A stretch of 64,000 bases of DNA. Source: Bretschneidera sinensis (Eukaryota > Streptophyta > Magnoliopsida > Brassicales > Akaniaceae). The notes under the pieces are model-generated. The model was not told the DNA's origin. It did not search any database and saw nothing but the letters and a program-made list of their open reading frames with translations. Position 1 is the stretch's first letter, and each line of letters opens with the position of its first letter. Positions 1-11,400 of the stretch are shown here, piece by piece. The translations under genes were made by a program, and so were the position numbers. The stretch lies in the NCBI GenBank assembly GCA_023935145.1, contig CM043700.1, forward strand, positions 62,828,120 through 62,892,119. Reading direction: 5' to 3'.

Positions 1-800
1 TTATCCTTAACTGGTGATAACCTGATCTCAGGTTTATCTTAGGAAACACTCTCACTGCTTGCAACTGCTCAAATAGTTCATTTATCCTGGGTAAAAGATA
101 TTTGTTCTTATTCAACTATTTGTAGTCTATACACAATCTCATCATTCCATCTTCATCTTTCACGAACAACATAGGGGCTCCCCAAATACATTAGGTCCGA
201 TAAATTGTTTATATAAAAATTATTGAACTTTCAACTCTCTTAACTCAGTGGGTGTCACTCTGTAGGGTGTGTGATGAACTTGGTATCACATCGATAGAGA
301 ATTTAATCTCCCTACTGGGTGGCAACCTAGACAATTCATCAAGAAATACATCAGAAAAAAAAAATCTGTCACTACTAAGATTTCTTATAACTTCTTATTT
401 TCCTTTTTAGAATCCATTATGTATGTCAAATACTCCTCACAATCCTTTTTCAACCATCTACTAGTAGTCAGAGCAAAAATAAGACAATTTGCAAGTATCT
501 TGAGTTTTTCCCTAAAAATTTAACTCCTTCTATCCAAGTATCCTGAACATTACATTTTCCTTAAAACAATAAACCATATTTAAAGAAAACAAATCAACTT
601 CAAACTCTTTATCACTGATACGAATCATACAACCCTTGTAAACATTTATGATTATCACCCTATCTCTAGTGGGGACTTCAAAAATAACATTATGCATCAA
701 AGTACTAATATATACTTCAATAGACTTCATATGAATACTGGATATATAAGAATGGGTTGCACTAATATCAGCCAACATTGATATGTCCACCTTTACCACA
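1..800 (-). pseudogene. G1 pol remnant: protease and N-terminal reverse transcriptase
   Basis: Read on the minus strand. The protease is visible at 530-799 with the active-site stretch ADISATHSYIS (Asp codon at 767-769), a chromovirus-type retropepsin motif. Further along, at about 1-330, a reverse-transcriptase start can be read: a conserved VKDEDGMMRLCIDY block and a later block ending in LRSGYHQLR. Stops and frame changes interrupt it, including a stop after CIDYK. The rest of pol lies outside the window. The protease would process Gag-Pol and RT would copy the RNA in the cytoplasmic particle; this copy cannot do either. Confidence 0.7.
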
Positions 801-2053
801 TATATAGCGCTTCAAATTAGGGCAATTCTAGGATAAATATCTTATTTGATTACATTTATAACAAACTTTCGTTTCTCGGTCATATATCAAATTACTACTT
901 CCCCTTGGTGGCATACTTACTTCCTCTGCTATGACTTTTAGTTCCCATAACTTGTCTCCCAAATCTAAGGGTCCCACCGATAGTATTCTGAGCTATAGAA
1001 GTAACAAATCTTGCTTGCCTCTGACTTTGTACTTCAGTTCTTTGTGACAAGGAACACCTCATCTCGGTGGTCTATCACCCTGCACACTCATACTGGTACC
1101 ACCTCTGGGTTCCTCAAATCTAGACCTCTTCCGTCAATTCCTCCAACCTCTAATTTTCATCACATACTTCTCAATCTGAAGTGTTATATTCACCAGTGTA
1201 ACATAATTCATATGTCTCGTGTAAGGTAGTTTCGATCAAATCTTAAAACATAGTTCATCTTTGAACCACTTACACTTCTTCTCCTCTAGGTCTACCATTT
1301 CGGTACAACCATTGACAAGACCACAAATTTGCTATCATACTGAGCCACAATCAACACATTTGCCTCAAATAAATAAAATTTCTATCTTGTTGGGCTCTAA
1401 AGGTCTAAGGAAATTATTTATCAAGGAAAACCTCCTTAAATCTATTCCAGGTTAAAGGGTCTATCAACATATGCACTTACCATAGGAAGAGTATCCTCTC
1501 ATCATTCTAAAGCTTCTCCTTCTAACTCAAATGAAGCAAAGTGTTCCTCTGCCTACTAGTCACTGGTAAAGTACCCAATAATCTCTCTACATGTTTTACC
1601 TTAATATATCTAACGAAAAATCTCTCTGCATCTCGTGCATAAACTCACTTTTCCCCTTTTAAACATTTATCATTACTGGATTTACAACAGCCTCAGGGAC
1701 TGTCCTAGTCTGTTCATCAAGTCTATAGGCTATCAACTCTATCGTCTGTTACATTCATTTTCTCAAGAGCATGTGTAAGGGCTTATCTTAGCTAATCTCT
1801 TTCAACTTCAGATTCTCTCATACCTTTACTAGTATCAATTATACTGTCAACACGTTCCCTTATAGGAATCACAGATTCAGACTCAATCTCGACTTGTCAA
1901 AATATTAAGGGCCTACCACGCCCTCTCAAATCAACAACTCTAACTCTAGCTCTTAGCACATCCACGTGTCATCCTCAGACAATTAAAATATAATTTATTT
2001 TAATCTTCCACTTTCTTACTTTTTATACAGTCTACAGAATCATAAAACCTAAT
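801..2053 (-). pseudogene. G1 gag remnant
   Basis: Minus-strand decayed capsid gene between the PBS and the protease. A degenerate CCHC zinc knuckle is readable near 810-880: CYKC, then Tyr where His is expected, then a stop before the final NC. A second knuckle-like CGKGGH follows directly. Around 1440-1640 scattered pieces match the retrotransposon capsid region by position and partial sequence to G2 gag at 27823-28047. There are many stops. Apparent plus-strand ORFs at 1011-1229 and 1261-1455 are shadows of this gene. Confidence 0.6.
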
Positions 2054-2065
2054 GTTCTGATACCA
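2054..2065 (-). promoter_or_regulatory. Primer binding site of G1 (tRNA-iMet type)
   Basis: On the minus strand it reads TGGTATCAGAAC. This matches the usual plant initiator-Met PBS except for a G to A change near its end, and it sits four bases inside the LTR end at 2070. Confidence 0.75.
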
Positions 2066-2069
2066 AAAT

Positions 2070-2687
2070 TGTAACGACCCATCTCGGGTTGGCCACCCCC
2101 GAGATGGTGTCATCACATTTTGAAAATCCCAGCACGACACATATATGCAACAATAAAAATAATACTAACAAATTTTTTTACTTCAATCCTCAACCCTCAA
2201 CAGGAGAGATACATCATTCTGATATTGACTTAAACATTATATACAACGTAAAATGCATGAATATTTATAAATAAATTTTTATTTTATTTTCTCATTAGTT
2301 TGAGGATGTGGACATGTACATTGCTTACAGAAAATGATTTCGTCTCACTCTCAACCCACTAGACTCTTTGTCATCCCTGTTACCTGAAATCATTATACAA
2401 TGAAGGATGAGCTTCACAAGCTCAATTAATTAAATTTACAAAGTATTCAATTTGTATAAATAGTCCTTTAATATTTAATCATTTATATCTCATATAACTT
2501 GATAATAGCATATAGTCTAACATTTAGATAGTTCTTATCATATCGTACTTCTATGTTTCTTGCTCACCATAACTGTCTCTCTCAGATACTCATTTATCTA
2601 TAAATAAATTTATAATAGCAATAACACTTCAGTAATACAATCAATATTTAAAATAGATACAATGCATGAATTATTATTAGGGAGCGT
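2070..2687 (-). repeat. G1 5' LTR, part 1 of 3
   Basis: Begins at the LTR boundary TGTAACGACCC (plus reading), the same as in the G2 LTR at 28610. It holds no gene: AT-rich sequence collinear with 28610-29390. It stops at the AGCGT target duplication of solo LTR H. Confidence 0.75.
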
Positions 2688-4035
2688 TTATTACGCCCAA
2701 AGAATAACATGGTAGTTGTAGCACAGCTTTGGGGTGTCGATTCCACAGGGAGACAAATTAAAAGAATAGCAGAAAGAACAATGAAACTAAAGAACAATAT
2801 TGAATGATTGACGGAGAACAAATATTAATTTTTGAATGCAAAGTAAAGTAAAGTAAAGTATTAGGAATCCCTTGCACAAATCTGGTATTTTAATTATTTT
2901 TAATTCACTGAATAACTCAATTGGGAATTCACTTCCCAATTCTCAAACGGAAGATGTAAATTTATAAACCAAGATTAAACCAAATGTAACCCTTTGAAAA
3001 ATCATTCACCACTTTTAAAATACGTAAATTATTATCACTATTGAGAAAATCCAACGACGACAATATATTCAGGAAGTGATATTGTAGCAAAGAACTAAAT
3101 CGCTATAGATAAATAATTTATCCAAACATAATGAAGAAGCTAAACCATTCAATAAAAAAAGCATGATTGAATCTATAAACAAAATATATTCTAAGATTAT
3201 TCGGAAAAAAAAAATATCACTGATGAATTGCAAATGATAAAACAAAAGAGTTTTAGTAATTAAAACTCAAATATATAAATTAAAAATAAATAAAAATACT
3301 ATTAACTATGCAAGTTCATCCCTAGCCCCACTTGAGAATTTAGTTACCCATAAATATAATGGACAACAAAAATCTCAAGGGAAAGATTTGATCTTGCCGT
3401 GAGCATCCCCCTTTGGTAGCAAAGCCTTGGAGATTCCCCAGCTTGCCCTCCAAAAGTCCTCCGGATTACTCCCAAAAGCCCTCCATATTTGCTCCCAGAT
3501 GATCCTCAAAGCTGAAGTGGAGTGGGCCTTTTATAGGGAAACTCCAAGAGTGCAATGTGTTTCCAATTCGATGTGGGATACTGCCCGAGTGTGCTTGATC
3601 ATAGCCTGGTGCTCTCGAGCACAACATGGTGTGCTGCAAAGTATTTCTAACCGATGTGGGATGTCAAAGTGCGCACCTGTGCTCGATCGCAGGTCTGGTT
3701 GAGTGCATTAGGTATCTTCCAGCTTGACCTTTGTCTACTAAAACTTCCATAACTTTCTCTAGAAAAATCATTTTTTATGAGCCGTAAAATTCTCCAGAAA
3801 ATAGATTTCTGGATCTTTCTAAGCATATATGGCTTATCTCCTGGTTCTTTTTGAATTAATACAGTTTAATTTACAAAAATGACTGATCTGTACGGGCAAT
3901 TCTGTCAATTTAGTGAAACTCCTTTCCAAGTGCTTATGAACCTGTAAAACAACGAAAAACAACTCAAAGTAACAAAGTCCTAAGCTAACAAATGTAAATT
4001 AAGGGGCCAAAATATGTAATATTTGGCACTTATCA
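2688..4035 (-). mobile_element. Solo LTR H, Athila-type
   Basis: A 1348-bp LTR without internal region, minus orientation, inserted in the G1 LTR. The LTR start TGATAAGTGCC is at 4035 and the end at 2688 reads TT on the plus strand for expected TG. Flanking 5-bp duplications are AGCGT (2683-2687) and AACGT (4036-4040), differing by one transition. A TATA box (TATAAAAG on the minus strand, 3528-3535) lies about 25 bp downstream of a CCACATCG-GGAAACACATTGCAC module shared with the LTR of element A; a second diverged module copy lies about 80 bp upstream. A solo LTR is what remains after recombination between the two LTRs of a full element. Confidence 0.8.
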
Positions 4036-4221
4036 AACGTCTTCCTACATGTCGACATGTTTTTATCTTAGACCGACCCCCTCCCAGTTTTTTTATTTCC
4101 AGCATATTCCGGCTATCACGGTTTTCATTTATTTCCAGCATATACCGACTGTTGCGGTTTTCATTTATTTCCAGCATATATTATTTCTCATAAAATACCT
4201 ACTCTACACATCCACTATTCC
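4036..4221 (-). repeat. G1 5' LTR, part 2 of 3
   Basis: A 186-bp island of G1 LTR between H and A. It resumes at AACGTCTTCC, matching AACATCTTCT at 29393 in the G2 LTR, and ends with ATTCC, the left target duplication of A. It contains the 36-bp tandem repeat listed separately. Confidence 0.7.
4095..4185. repeat. 36-bp tandem repeat, about 2.5 copies
   Basis: Units start ATTTCCAGCATAT at 4095, 4131 and 4167; the third is partial. Because 36 is divisible by three the array stays open in several frames, which explains short ORFs on both strands here. I did not find this array in the G2 LTR, so it probably expanded in this copy. Confidence 0.8.
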
Positions 4222-5518
4222 TAATAAGTGCTTAAATATTCATATTTAAGCCCTTAATTTATATTTGTTAAGCTCTTAGTTTGTGTTATTTCATCATATT
4301 TTATCTCATTTATGTGTTTACTGTGTTTTTCTAGGTTTTTGGAGCATTATGGAATTATCCAGCTTAAAGAGCAAAATAAGGAAAAGCTGGAATCTTCTGT
4401 TGCGATCGAGCACATGAGACCTACAATCGAGCGCAACAGTGCTCAAACGCCCAAGCCAGAGAGCATGACTCTTTTATTTCAGATTTGAAGAAAAGGAAGA
4501 TCCAAATTTTAGCAACCTATCGTCTATGAATTTTTTCTCTCATTTAAATGAAGATTTTATTTGAGTATATGAGCTGTTAAAATAAAAGAGATGTGGGAAA
4601 AAGTTTTGAGCGGCATGTGAAGGCTTAAATCACACATCCCACATCGGTTGGAAACACATTGCACTCATGAAGTTTTCCTATAAAAGCCCCATTTCACTTT
4701 TTCTTCAGGGTGTGTAGATCTCAAAGGCTTTGCTATCAAGGGGGGAGAGTGCCGCACAGCAAAAACAAAGAGAAGAAAAAACAAAGAGAGAAGCTACAAG
4801 TGTAATTTCTCTCTCAATGTATTTCCAGCTTTAATTTATTTCTTTTGTGTTTTAAAGTTTAATCTTTAGCACTTTAATTGTGAAATTTATTTTCATAATC
4901 ATGAGAGGTCTCGCCATTGATTAGCATTATATTTTCATATATGTTCGTATGATTCCGACATTTTTGTATTGATGTTCTATTTCAGTTCAATTGTTTAAGT
5001 AAATTCTTATGATTGATTGTTTTGTTTATAAATTGTTCAAATTGGATATTCGATGTGTTTCATCCGACGGATACATCGAATCATTCAAATTAAATCGGAT
5101 ATCCACTGTGATTTTTAAATTAAACGGATATATTGGATGATTTGATTTAATTAGGGTATTCATTGTGATTTGTATATTGATGGATTCATGGAATTATTTG
5201 ATAAATTAATTTTATATAGAACATACAGAAGATGTAATTGCTTGTCGGTTGTAGGAACAAAAATCATGAAAATATATGCCTTAATTTGGTGGGGTGGATT
5301 CAGAAACCTTAGTGCTTTTATTATTTTTTTTAAATCAATTTAGTTTAGTTTATATTCTTTGCACGACACAGTTTGAAATTCGGAACTAGGTTAAAATAGG
5401 TTTAGTTTAGATAAAAATTTCTTTTCATGACGCAATTCCCTGTGTTTTTGACCTCGCACTTGCACACACTATATTGCAAACGACTCGTGCGCTTGTAAGT
5501 AATTTAAAACTCACAAGA
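4222..5518 (+). repeat. A 5' LTR
   Basis: 1297 bp. The TATA box TATAAAAG is at 4679-4686, preceded by the module CCACATCGGTTGG at about 4640-4668. The end aligns with the 3' LTR through ACTCACA at 5509-5515. It holds no coding sequence. Confidence 0.82.
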
Positions 5519-5524
5519 AGTTTT

Positions 5525-5542
5525 TGGCGCCGTTGTCGGGGA
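5525..5542 (+). promoter_or_regulatory. A primer binding site
   Basis: TGGCGCCGTTGTCGGGGA, the Athila-type PBS (usually assigned to tRNA-Asp) with one C to T change, six bases after the LTR end. Confidence 0.88.
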
Positions 5543-5680
5543 GTTGTTTTGTTTGTGAAAATTAAATTTTTTTCTAAATTAATTTTATTTTTCTACTAGT
5601 TTAGTTAGCATTTTTGTTTTATTTTTCTTTTTGCAATTTTATTCTAGTTTATTTGTTTCTATTTGCAATTGCCCATAAAA

Positions 5681-5715
<35 letters not shown>

Positions 5716-5983
5716 AAAGAAAATTTTGGTGTTTGATATATTTTTGTAGTTTGCTGAATCACACTTTACTTGTGCTCGAGTGCATCTCCGCAGACAACAT
5801 CAGCAGACCGACAGCAGTTGAAAAAAAAAAATTTGCCAATTTTTGTTAGCCCATTTTGTGAGTATTGTATTTTTTGTTTTTGCATTTATTTTATTTTATT
5901 GTTACTTGTTACTTGTTATTTGTATTTTATTTTATTCTTTTGTTTATGCTAGTTAGTTTATTTTATTGTTTTTTGTGTGGTGT
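5543..5983 (+). other. A 5' leader, with an AT microsatellite
   Basis: T-rich untranslated leader between PBS and gag. It contains an uninterrupted AT dinucleotide run at 5685-5713. I see no gene in it. Confidence 0.6.
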
Positions 5984-7143
5984 ATGCTTGGTCAGAGATC
6001 TCTGAACTTAGAGTTGATACCTTTAGATCCCGAAATAGAAAGAACTCTTAGGAGAAATAAGAGAGCACTTGTTGAGAGAGAGATAATTGAGATGGAGGAC
6101 AATAAAGGAATGCAAATCAACCGGAGAATGTAGAATAACCTAGAGCTTGGAACGTGGACTTCACTACATCCCTTAGGGATTTGTTCGCACCCGTTGCGAC
6201 TAACTCCCCTTCTTGTATAGTGTTGCCACCAACTAATGCTACCCATTTTGATCTAAAGCCACATGCCATCCAACTCCTACCCTCATTTCATGGCTTGGAT
6301 CTTGAAAATCCTTACAGCCATGTGAAGAAGTTCAAAGATATTTGTGCCACATTTAAGTTCCAGAACTTCTCTGATGAGTCGGTCCATCTTAGACTTTTCC
6401 CTTTTTCTCTTCACGATAGAGCTAGGACATAGTTGGATTCCAACATGCTCGAATCTATTACATCTTGGGAAAGCTTGTTGAGTAAATTCAATAATAAGTT
6501 TTTCCCAATGTCCAAAGTAAATAAGCGCCGAAAGAAGATTAGTTCTTTCACTCAGGAGGAGGATGAGAAGTTTTCTGAGAGTTGAGAGTGTTTCAAAGAA
6601 TTACTGATCAGATGCCATCCACATGGATATGAGAAGTGGAGACTAGTTCAGTTCTTCTACCAAGGGTTGACTCAACCCAACCGTAGCATGATCGAGTCTA
6701 TGAATTAGAGGGCATTCTTAAGTCTGACGGGGGATGAAGCATACAAGGCATTGGACAAGTTCTCTAAAAACTCGCAACAATGGGATTTTTCAAGCTGTCG
6801 GGACATGTCCATTCGTGCCCCTAAGAAATAAGGCATCTATAAGATTAAGGAGGACACTAACTTGAGGATAAAGATAGATACTCTCACCAAAAGGGTTGAC
6901 GCTCTCGTTGTGGGCCCATCCATCAATGCTGCCAATATATTCAATGTTGATAGCTATTCCATCTGTGCTAGTCCTATGCATTTAGCACAGAATTGTCCAT
7001 ATATGCCAACTTTTGCCGAGTATCCGATGGAACAAGTGAACGCTTTCAATGATTATCGGAAGCAATCAAATGGATCTTACTTTAAGACTTACAATCCAGG
7101 GTGGCGAAACTACCCTAATTTTTCATGGAAGCAGAACCAATGA
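5984..7143 (+). pseudogene. A gag (capsid-nucleocapsid), decayed
   Basis: Structural Gag precursor of an Athila element. An ATG at 5984 opens a reading frame that hits a TAG in about 50 codons, then a frame change before 6154. From 6154 the frame is recognisable to 7143 and carries the conserved block IQLLPSFHGLDLENPYSHVK (from about 6268) and a capsid core CHPHGYEKWRL. In-frame stops occur at 6430-6432 and about 6583, 6706 and 6829. The zinc knuckle is degenerate: CASPMHLAQNC has lost its first Cys pair. The gene ends in the conserved YNPGWRNYPNFSW block before a TGA at 7141. Confidence 0.8.
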
Positions 7144-8661
7144 ATCTGGGAGGAGCCCGTCATCATGCTCACAATCAATACCCTCCCAGATTTCCTCCAC
7201 CAGTTCCAAGTCATGATTGATCAGCCCATCCAGCACCATCACCTGCTTACCAAGCTCCCACTCAAGCACCAGTGTCGGTTTCACAGTCATTGGAGGACAC
7301 CCTCAAGGATTTCATGAAGATGACCGGCCAATCCATCAGCAAAATGAAGAATGCGATAATAGTAAACACCCAAGCAATTGCCAAGCTAGAGAGTCAAATG
7401 GGTTAAATCGCAAGTCACTTGGTTGAATGAGAGAAAAGAAAGTTCCCCAGTCAACCTGTGCCCAACCTGAAGGGACAGTTTGCTATTGGAAATTCATTAA
7501 CTACTATGCAAGGGTAGGAACAAGTGCAATCGATTATCACATTAAGGTCTGGGAGAGAAGTGGACAATCAAGTGGAAGAGAACCATGCTATGCAACAAGA
7601 AGAAGATAGATGTTGAGCCATCTACAGCCATACCTACTGTTAAGGATCTTATTAGGTTGTTTGTACCTAGAGAACCTTACCCTGAGAGATTACAAGTACC
7701 CAAGAACGGAGGGAAGTTCGAAGACATTCTGGAGGTGTTCTAGTAGGTCCAAATCAAGATCCCATTTTTGGACGCTATCCAGCAAGTGCCATTATATGCA
7801 AAGTTCTTAAAGGACTTAATCACTATCAAGAGGAGGAAAAATGTACAAAAGAAGGCATTTTTGACCAAGCAGGTTAGCTCAATCCTTCAGTGCAAGCTAC
7901 CCATCAAGTGTAAAGACCTGGGTTGTCCTACCATCTCTTGCATGATAGGAGTCAGCCGGATTGAGAGAGCTATTTTGGATCTAGGAGCGAGTGTGAATCT
8001 TATGCCCTACTCAATCTATTTGTAGTTAGGGTTAAGAGAATTGAAGCCCACATCCATGATGCTTTAATTAGCTGACAGGTCAGTGAAGATACCACGAGAA
8101 ATAATTGAGGACGTTTTGATAAAGGTCGATAAGTTTTATTTCCCCATGGATTTTATTGTGCTTGACATAGAGCCGATTCAGAATGTGGGGATTCAGATAC
8201 TAGTGATTCTAGGTTGACCATTCTTAGCCACGACTAATGCCTTGATAAATTGGAAGATAGGGGTGATGAAGATTTCCTTCGAAAATATGACAGTGGAGCT
8301 GAATATCTTTGATATCAGTAAGCAACCATTGAAATATGATGAAGTGAGAAATGTATGCTTGATAGAGGAGATTATTGAGGAGACTGTGGATGAATCAAGC
8401 ATTGAGGACCTCCTGGAGGCATGCTTTGCTCAGTTTGGAGAGGATTTGGATTTGGATAAGTTACTTGAGCAAGTGAATGCCATTTTGGAGTTTGCTCCTC
8501 AGGAGAGCAGTGAGACGGAGGAGACCGCAGCACTTGAGCCCTCCAAGAAGGAACTTAAGCCTTTACCAGACAATCTTAAGTATAAGTTCCTAGGTCCAAC
8601 AGATTCTTTACCTGTAATTATAGCTTCAGATTTAGTTGATGTTCAAGAGATAAATTATTAG
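7144..8661 (+). pseudogene. A gag-pol linker and protease, decayed
   Basis: The linker (7144-7760) is poorly open. The protease region reads from 7768 with active-site DLGASVNLMPYS (Asp at 7978-7980) and the later flap/helix block VILG-PFLATTNALIN (about 8195-8250), interrupted by TAG at 8023-8025, TAA at about 8065 and a TGA in VILG. The last part (8242-8661) is open and strongly acidic (ETVDESSIEDLLEAC). The Athila protease uses Asp-Leu-Gly-Ala in place of the retroviral Asp-Thr-Gly. Confidence 0.82.
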
Positions 8662-10095
8662 ACGTTTTAAGAGAGCACAAAGAAGCTCTCGGCTGCACTA
8701 TTGAGGATATCAAGGGGATCAACCCCGCAGTGGTGATGCACAAGATAAATTTGGAAGAGAATGCTGAGCCATCGAAGGAGCCACAGAGAAGGCTCAACCT
8801 AGCTATACAAGAGGTTGTAAGGACTGAAGTGATAAAGTTGTTGGATGTAGGGATCATTTATCCAATCTTTGATAGCAAGTGGTAGTGAAGAATAAGGACA
8901 ACGAGTTGGTGCCAACTCGTGTTCAGTTAGGATGGAAAGTGTGTATAGACTACCATAAGTTGAAAGCTGCCACAAGGAATGATCATTTTTCACTCCCATT
9001 TATTGATCAGATGGTAAAGCGCTTGGCTGAGCACGATTACTATTGCTTCTTGGATGGTTATTCTAGATATAACCAGGTCCCTGTGGACCCCAAAGATCAG
9101 AAGAATATGATGTTTACCTGTCCTTTTGGGACATTCGCCTACTGTCGCATGCCCTTTAGGTTATGTAATGCACATGTTACTTTTAAGCAGTGTATGGTCA
9201 GCATATTCTCTGACATGGTAGAGCATTTCTTAGAGATTTTCATGGATGACTTCTCCGTGTTTGGTTCATCATTTGAGGAGTGTCTGCACCATTTCACTTT
9301 GGTCTTAGTGCGGTGCAAGGAGAAGAACCTAGTGCTTAATTGGGAGAAGTGCCATTTTATGGTCAAGCAAAGTATTGTACTGGGGCACATCATATCTCAT
9401 CGGGGGATTGAGGTAAAAAAAGTGAAGGTGGACCTGATTTCCGACCTTCCACCCCCACGTACGGTGAAGGAGGTTCGTTCTTTTTTGGGCCATGCAAGAT
9501 TCCACAAGCGATTTATCTAGGATTTCAGCAAGATTGCAAGGCCCTTGTGCAAGTTGTTATTGAAGGATGCCCAATTTGTATTTGATGAGGACTGTAAGAA
9601 AGCATTTGGGGATCTGAAGAAGATTCTGATGTCCATGCCCATTATTCAGCCCCCAATTAGGGTGTACCTTTTGAGATTATGTGTGACATATCAGATTATT
9701 TAGTTGGAGATATTTTGGGGCAACGTGTTGATAAACTCCCCTGTGTCATCTACTATGCAAGCAGAACTCTAAACGATATACAACTCAATTACTCTACCGC
9801 TGAGAATGAGTTGGTAGCAGTTGTTTTTACATTAGACAAGTTCAGATCCTGCTTGTTAGGATCGAAAGTAATTATCTACTAGGATCATGCAGCATTGAAG
9901 TATATTTTCTCCAAAATGGATGCTAAATCTCATCTTATCCGATGGATCTTGTTACTTCAAGAGTTCGACATAGAGATTTGAGATAAGAAAGGTTCCAAAA
10001 ATGTGGTGGCGGACCATTTGTCTAAGTTGATAGTGGATTTCAATGAGGCCGCCATTCCTATTTCTGAGACCTTTCTTGATGAGTAATTGATGCAT
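8662..10095 (+). pseudogene. A reverse transcriptase and RNase H, decayed
   Basis: RT begins after a frameshift at 8660. The block DSKW at about 8868-8880 is followed directly by VVKNKDNELVPT, so roughly 40 bases of the RT fingers are deleted compared with B and C. 8879-9520 is open for 213 codons with CIDYHKL, FLDGYSRYNQV and the catalytic FMDDF (Asp codons 9245-9250). A TAG ends the frame at about 9518. RNase H is read at 9679-9882 with CDISDY and the ENELVAVVF block, then a TAG at 9880. The chain continues past 9895 as [10 protein letters not shown] to about 10020. RT plus RNase H would make the cDNA; this copy is non-functional. Confidence 0.85.
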
Positions 10096-11400
10096 ATTGC
10101 TCATAATCCCGCACCATGGTTTGCTGATATAGTGAACTATCTTATCACCGGTCAAATGCCTTTACATTAGGGGCGACAAGATAAGTCTAAGTTTTTGGCC
10201 ATGGTAAAACATTTTTTCTGGGATGATCCTTAGCTATTCAAGTATTGTCCCGATCAGATCATTAGAAGGTGTATTCTTGAGCATGGCCAATCTAATTTCA
10301 TCTCCTTTTGTCATTATCATGCTTGTGGAGGCCATTTCAGTGCTAAGAAGACCGTTGCGAAGATTTTACAGTGTGGATTCTATCAGCCTACCCTGTTCCG
10401 AGACTCTCACACCTACTGTGTATCTTGTGAGCGTTGCCAAAATCTAGGGAGCATTTCTAGGAGGAATATGATGCCATTCAACCCCATTATAATTGTTGAG
10501 ATTTTTGACTTATGGGGCATTGATTTTATGGGACCTTTCCCAAACTCCTTTGGCTATCTGTACATTCTGGTTGTTGTGGACTATCTGTCCAAATGGGTGG
10601 AGGCCGTTGCATGCAAGACCAATGACCACAAAGTTGTGGTCTAGTTTTTGAAGGACACTATCTTAGCTCATTTTGGTACGCCTCGTGCAATCATAGTGAT
10701 GAAGGTAAGCACTTTTGCAATCGGATTTTTGAGCAGTTGATGAAGAAGTATTTCATCACACATAAGGTTGCTACCTCATATCACCCGTAGACGAGTGAAA
10801 ATTTTTAATCGCGAGATTAAGCACATTTTGGAGAATACTGTGAACCCTAGTAGAAAAGATTGGTCTCTGCGATTGAATGATGCACTGTGGGCATATCGGA
10901 CAACATTCAAGATGCCAATTGGCATGTCTCCGTATCGTCTTGTGTACAAAAAAGCATGTCACCTTCCGATGGAATTAGAGCATAGAGCATATTGGGCTAT
11001 CAAGCAGCTAAACTTCAATCTTTCGAAGGTTGGCTCACAAAGGAAGCTCAAACTCAATGAATTAGAGGAGCTGCGGAATGATGCATATGATTGTGCACGG
11101 TTGTACAAAGCACAAATGAAGAAGGCTCATGACCATAACATTTTGAGGTGATCTTTTGAGCCTGGTCAAAAATTTCTTTTTTACAATTCACACTTGCATC
11201 TTTTTCTAGGCAAGCTCAAATCTCAATGGACATGCCCATTTATTATTCAATCGATTTTTCCTCATGGAGCCATCTAGATTGAGGATCCAAAGAAAGGTAA
11301 CACTTTCAAGGTGAATCGACAGAGGCTAAAACCATTCTTGGAGTTGAGGAGTCCGGAGATTGAGACGACATTGTTGGAGGATCGTAGTTACCTAGAGTGA
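10096..11400 (+). pseudogene. A integrase, decayed
   Basis: The zinc-binding HHCC domain is visible at about 10305-10445 (HYHACGGH then CVSCERC). The catalytic core has GIDFMGPFP (first Asp 10522-10524) and a second Asp at about 10698-10700. The region of the catalytic Glu near 10790 has lost about eight bases relative to C and reads through a TAG. 10768-11151 is an open C-terminal core piece with the [20 protein letters not shown] block. A TGA at 11149 is followed by the usual C-terminal tail to about 11400. It would insert the cDNA; the catalytic triad is broken. Confidence 0.82.

Noticed and set aside
4095..4185. Possible CRISPR-like array
   Set aside because: Direct 36-bp units without spacers in a plant LTR; a plain tandem repeat.
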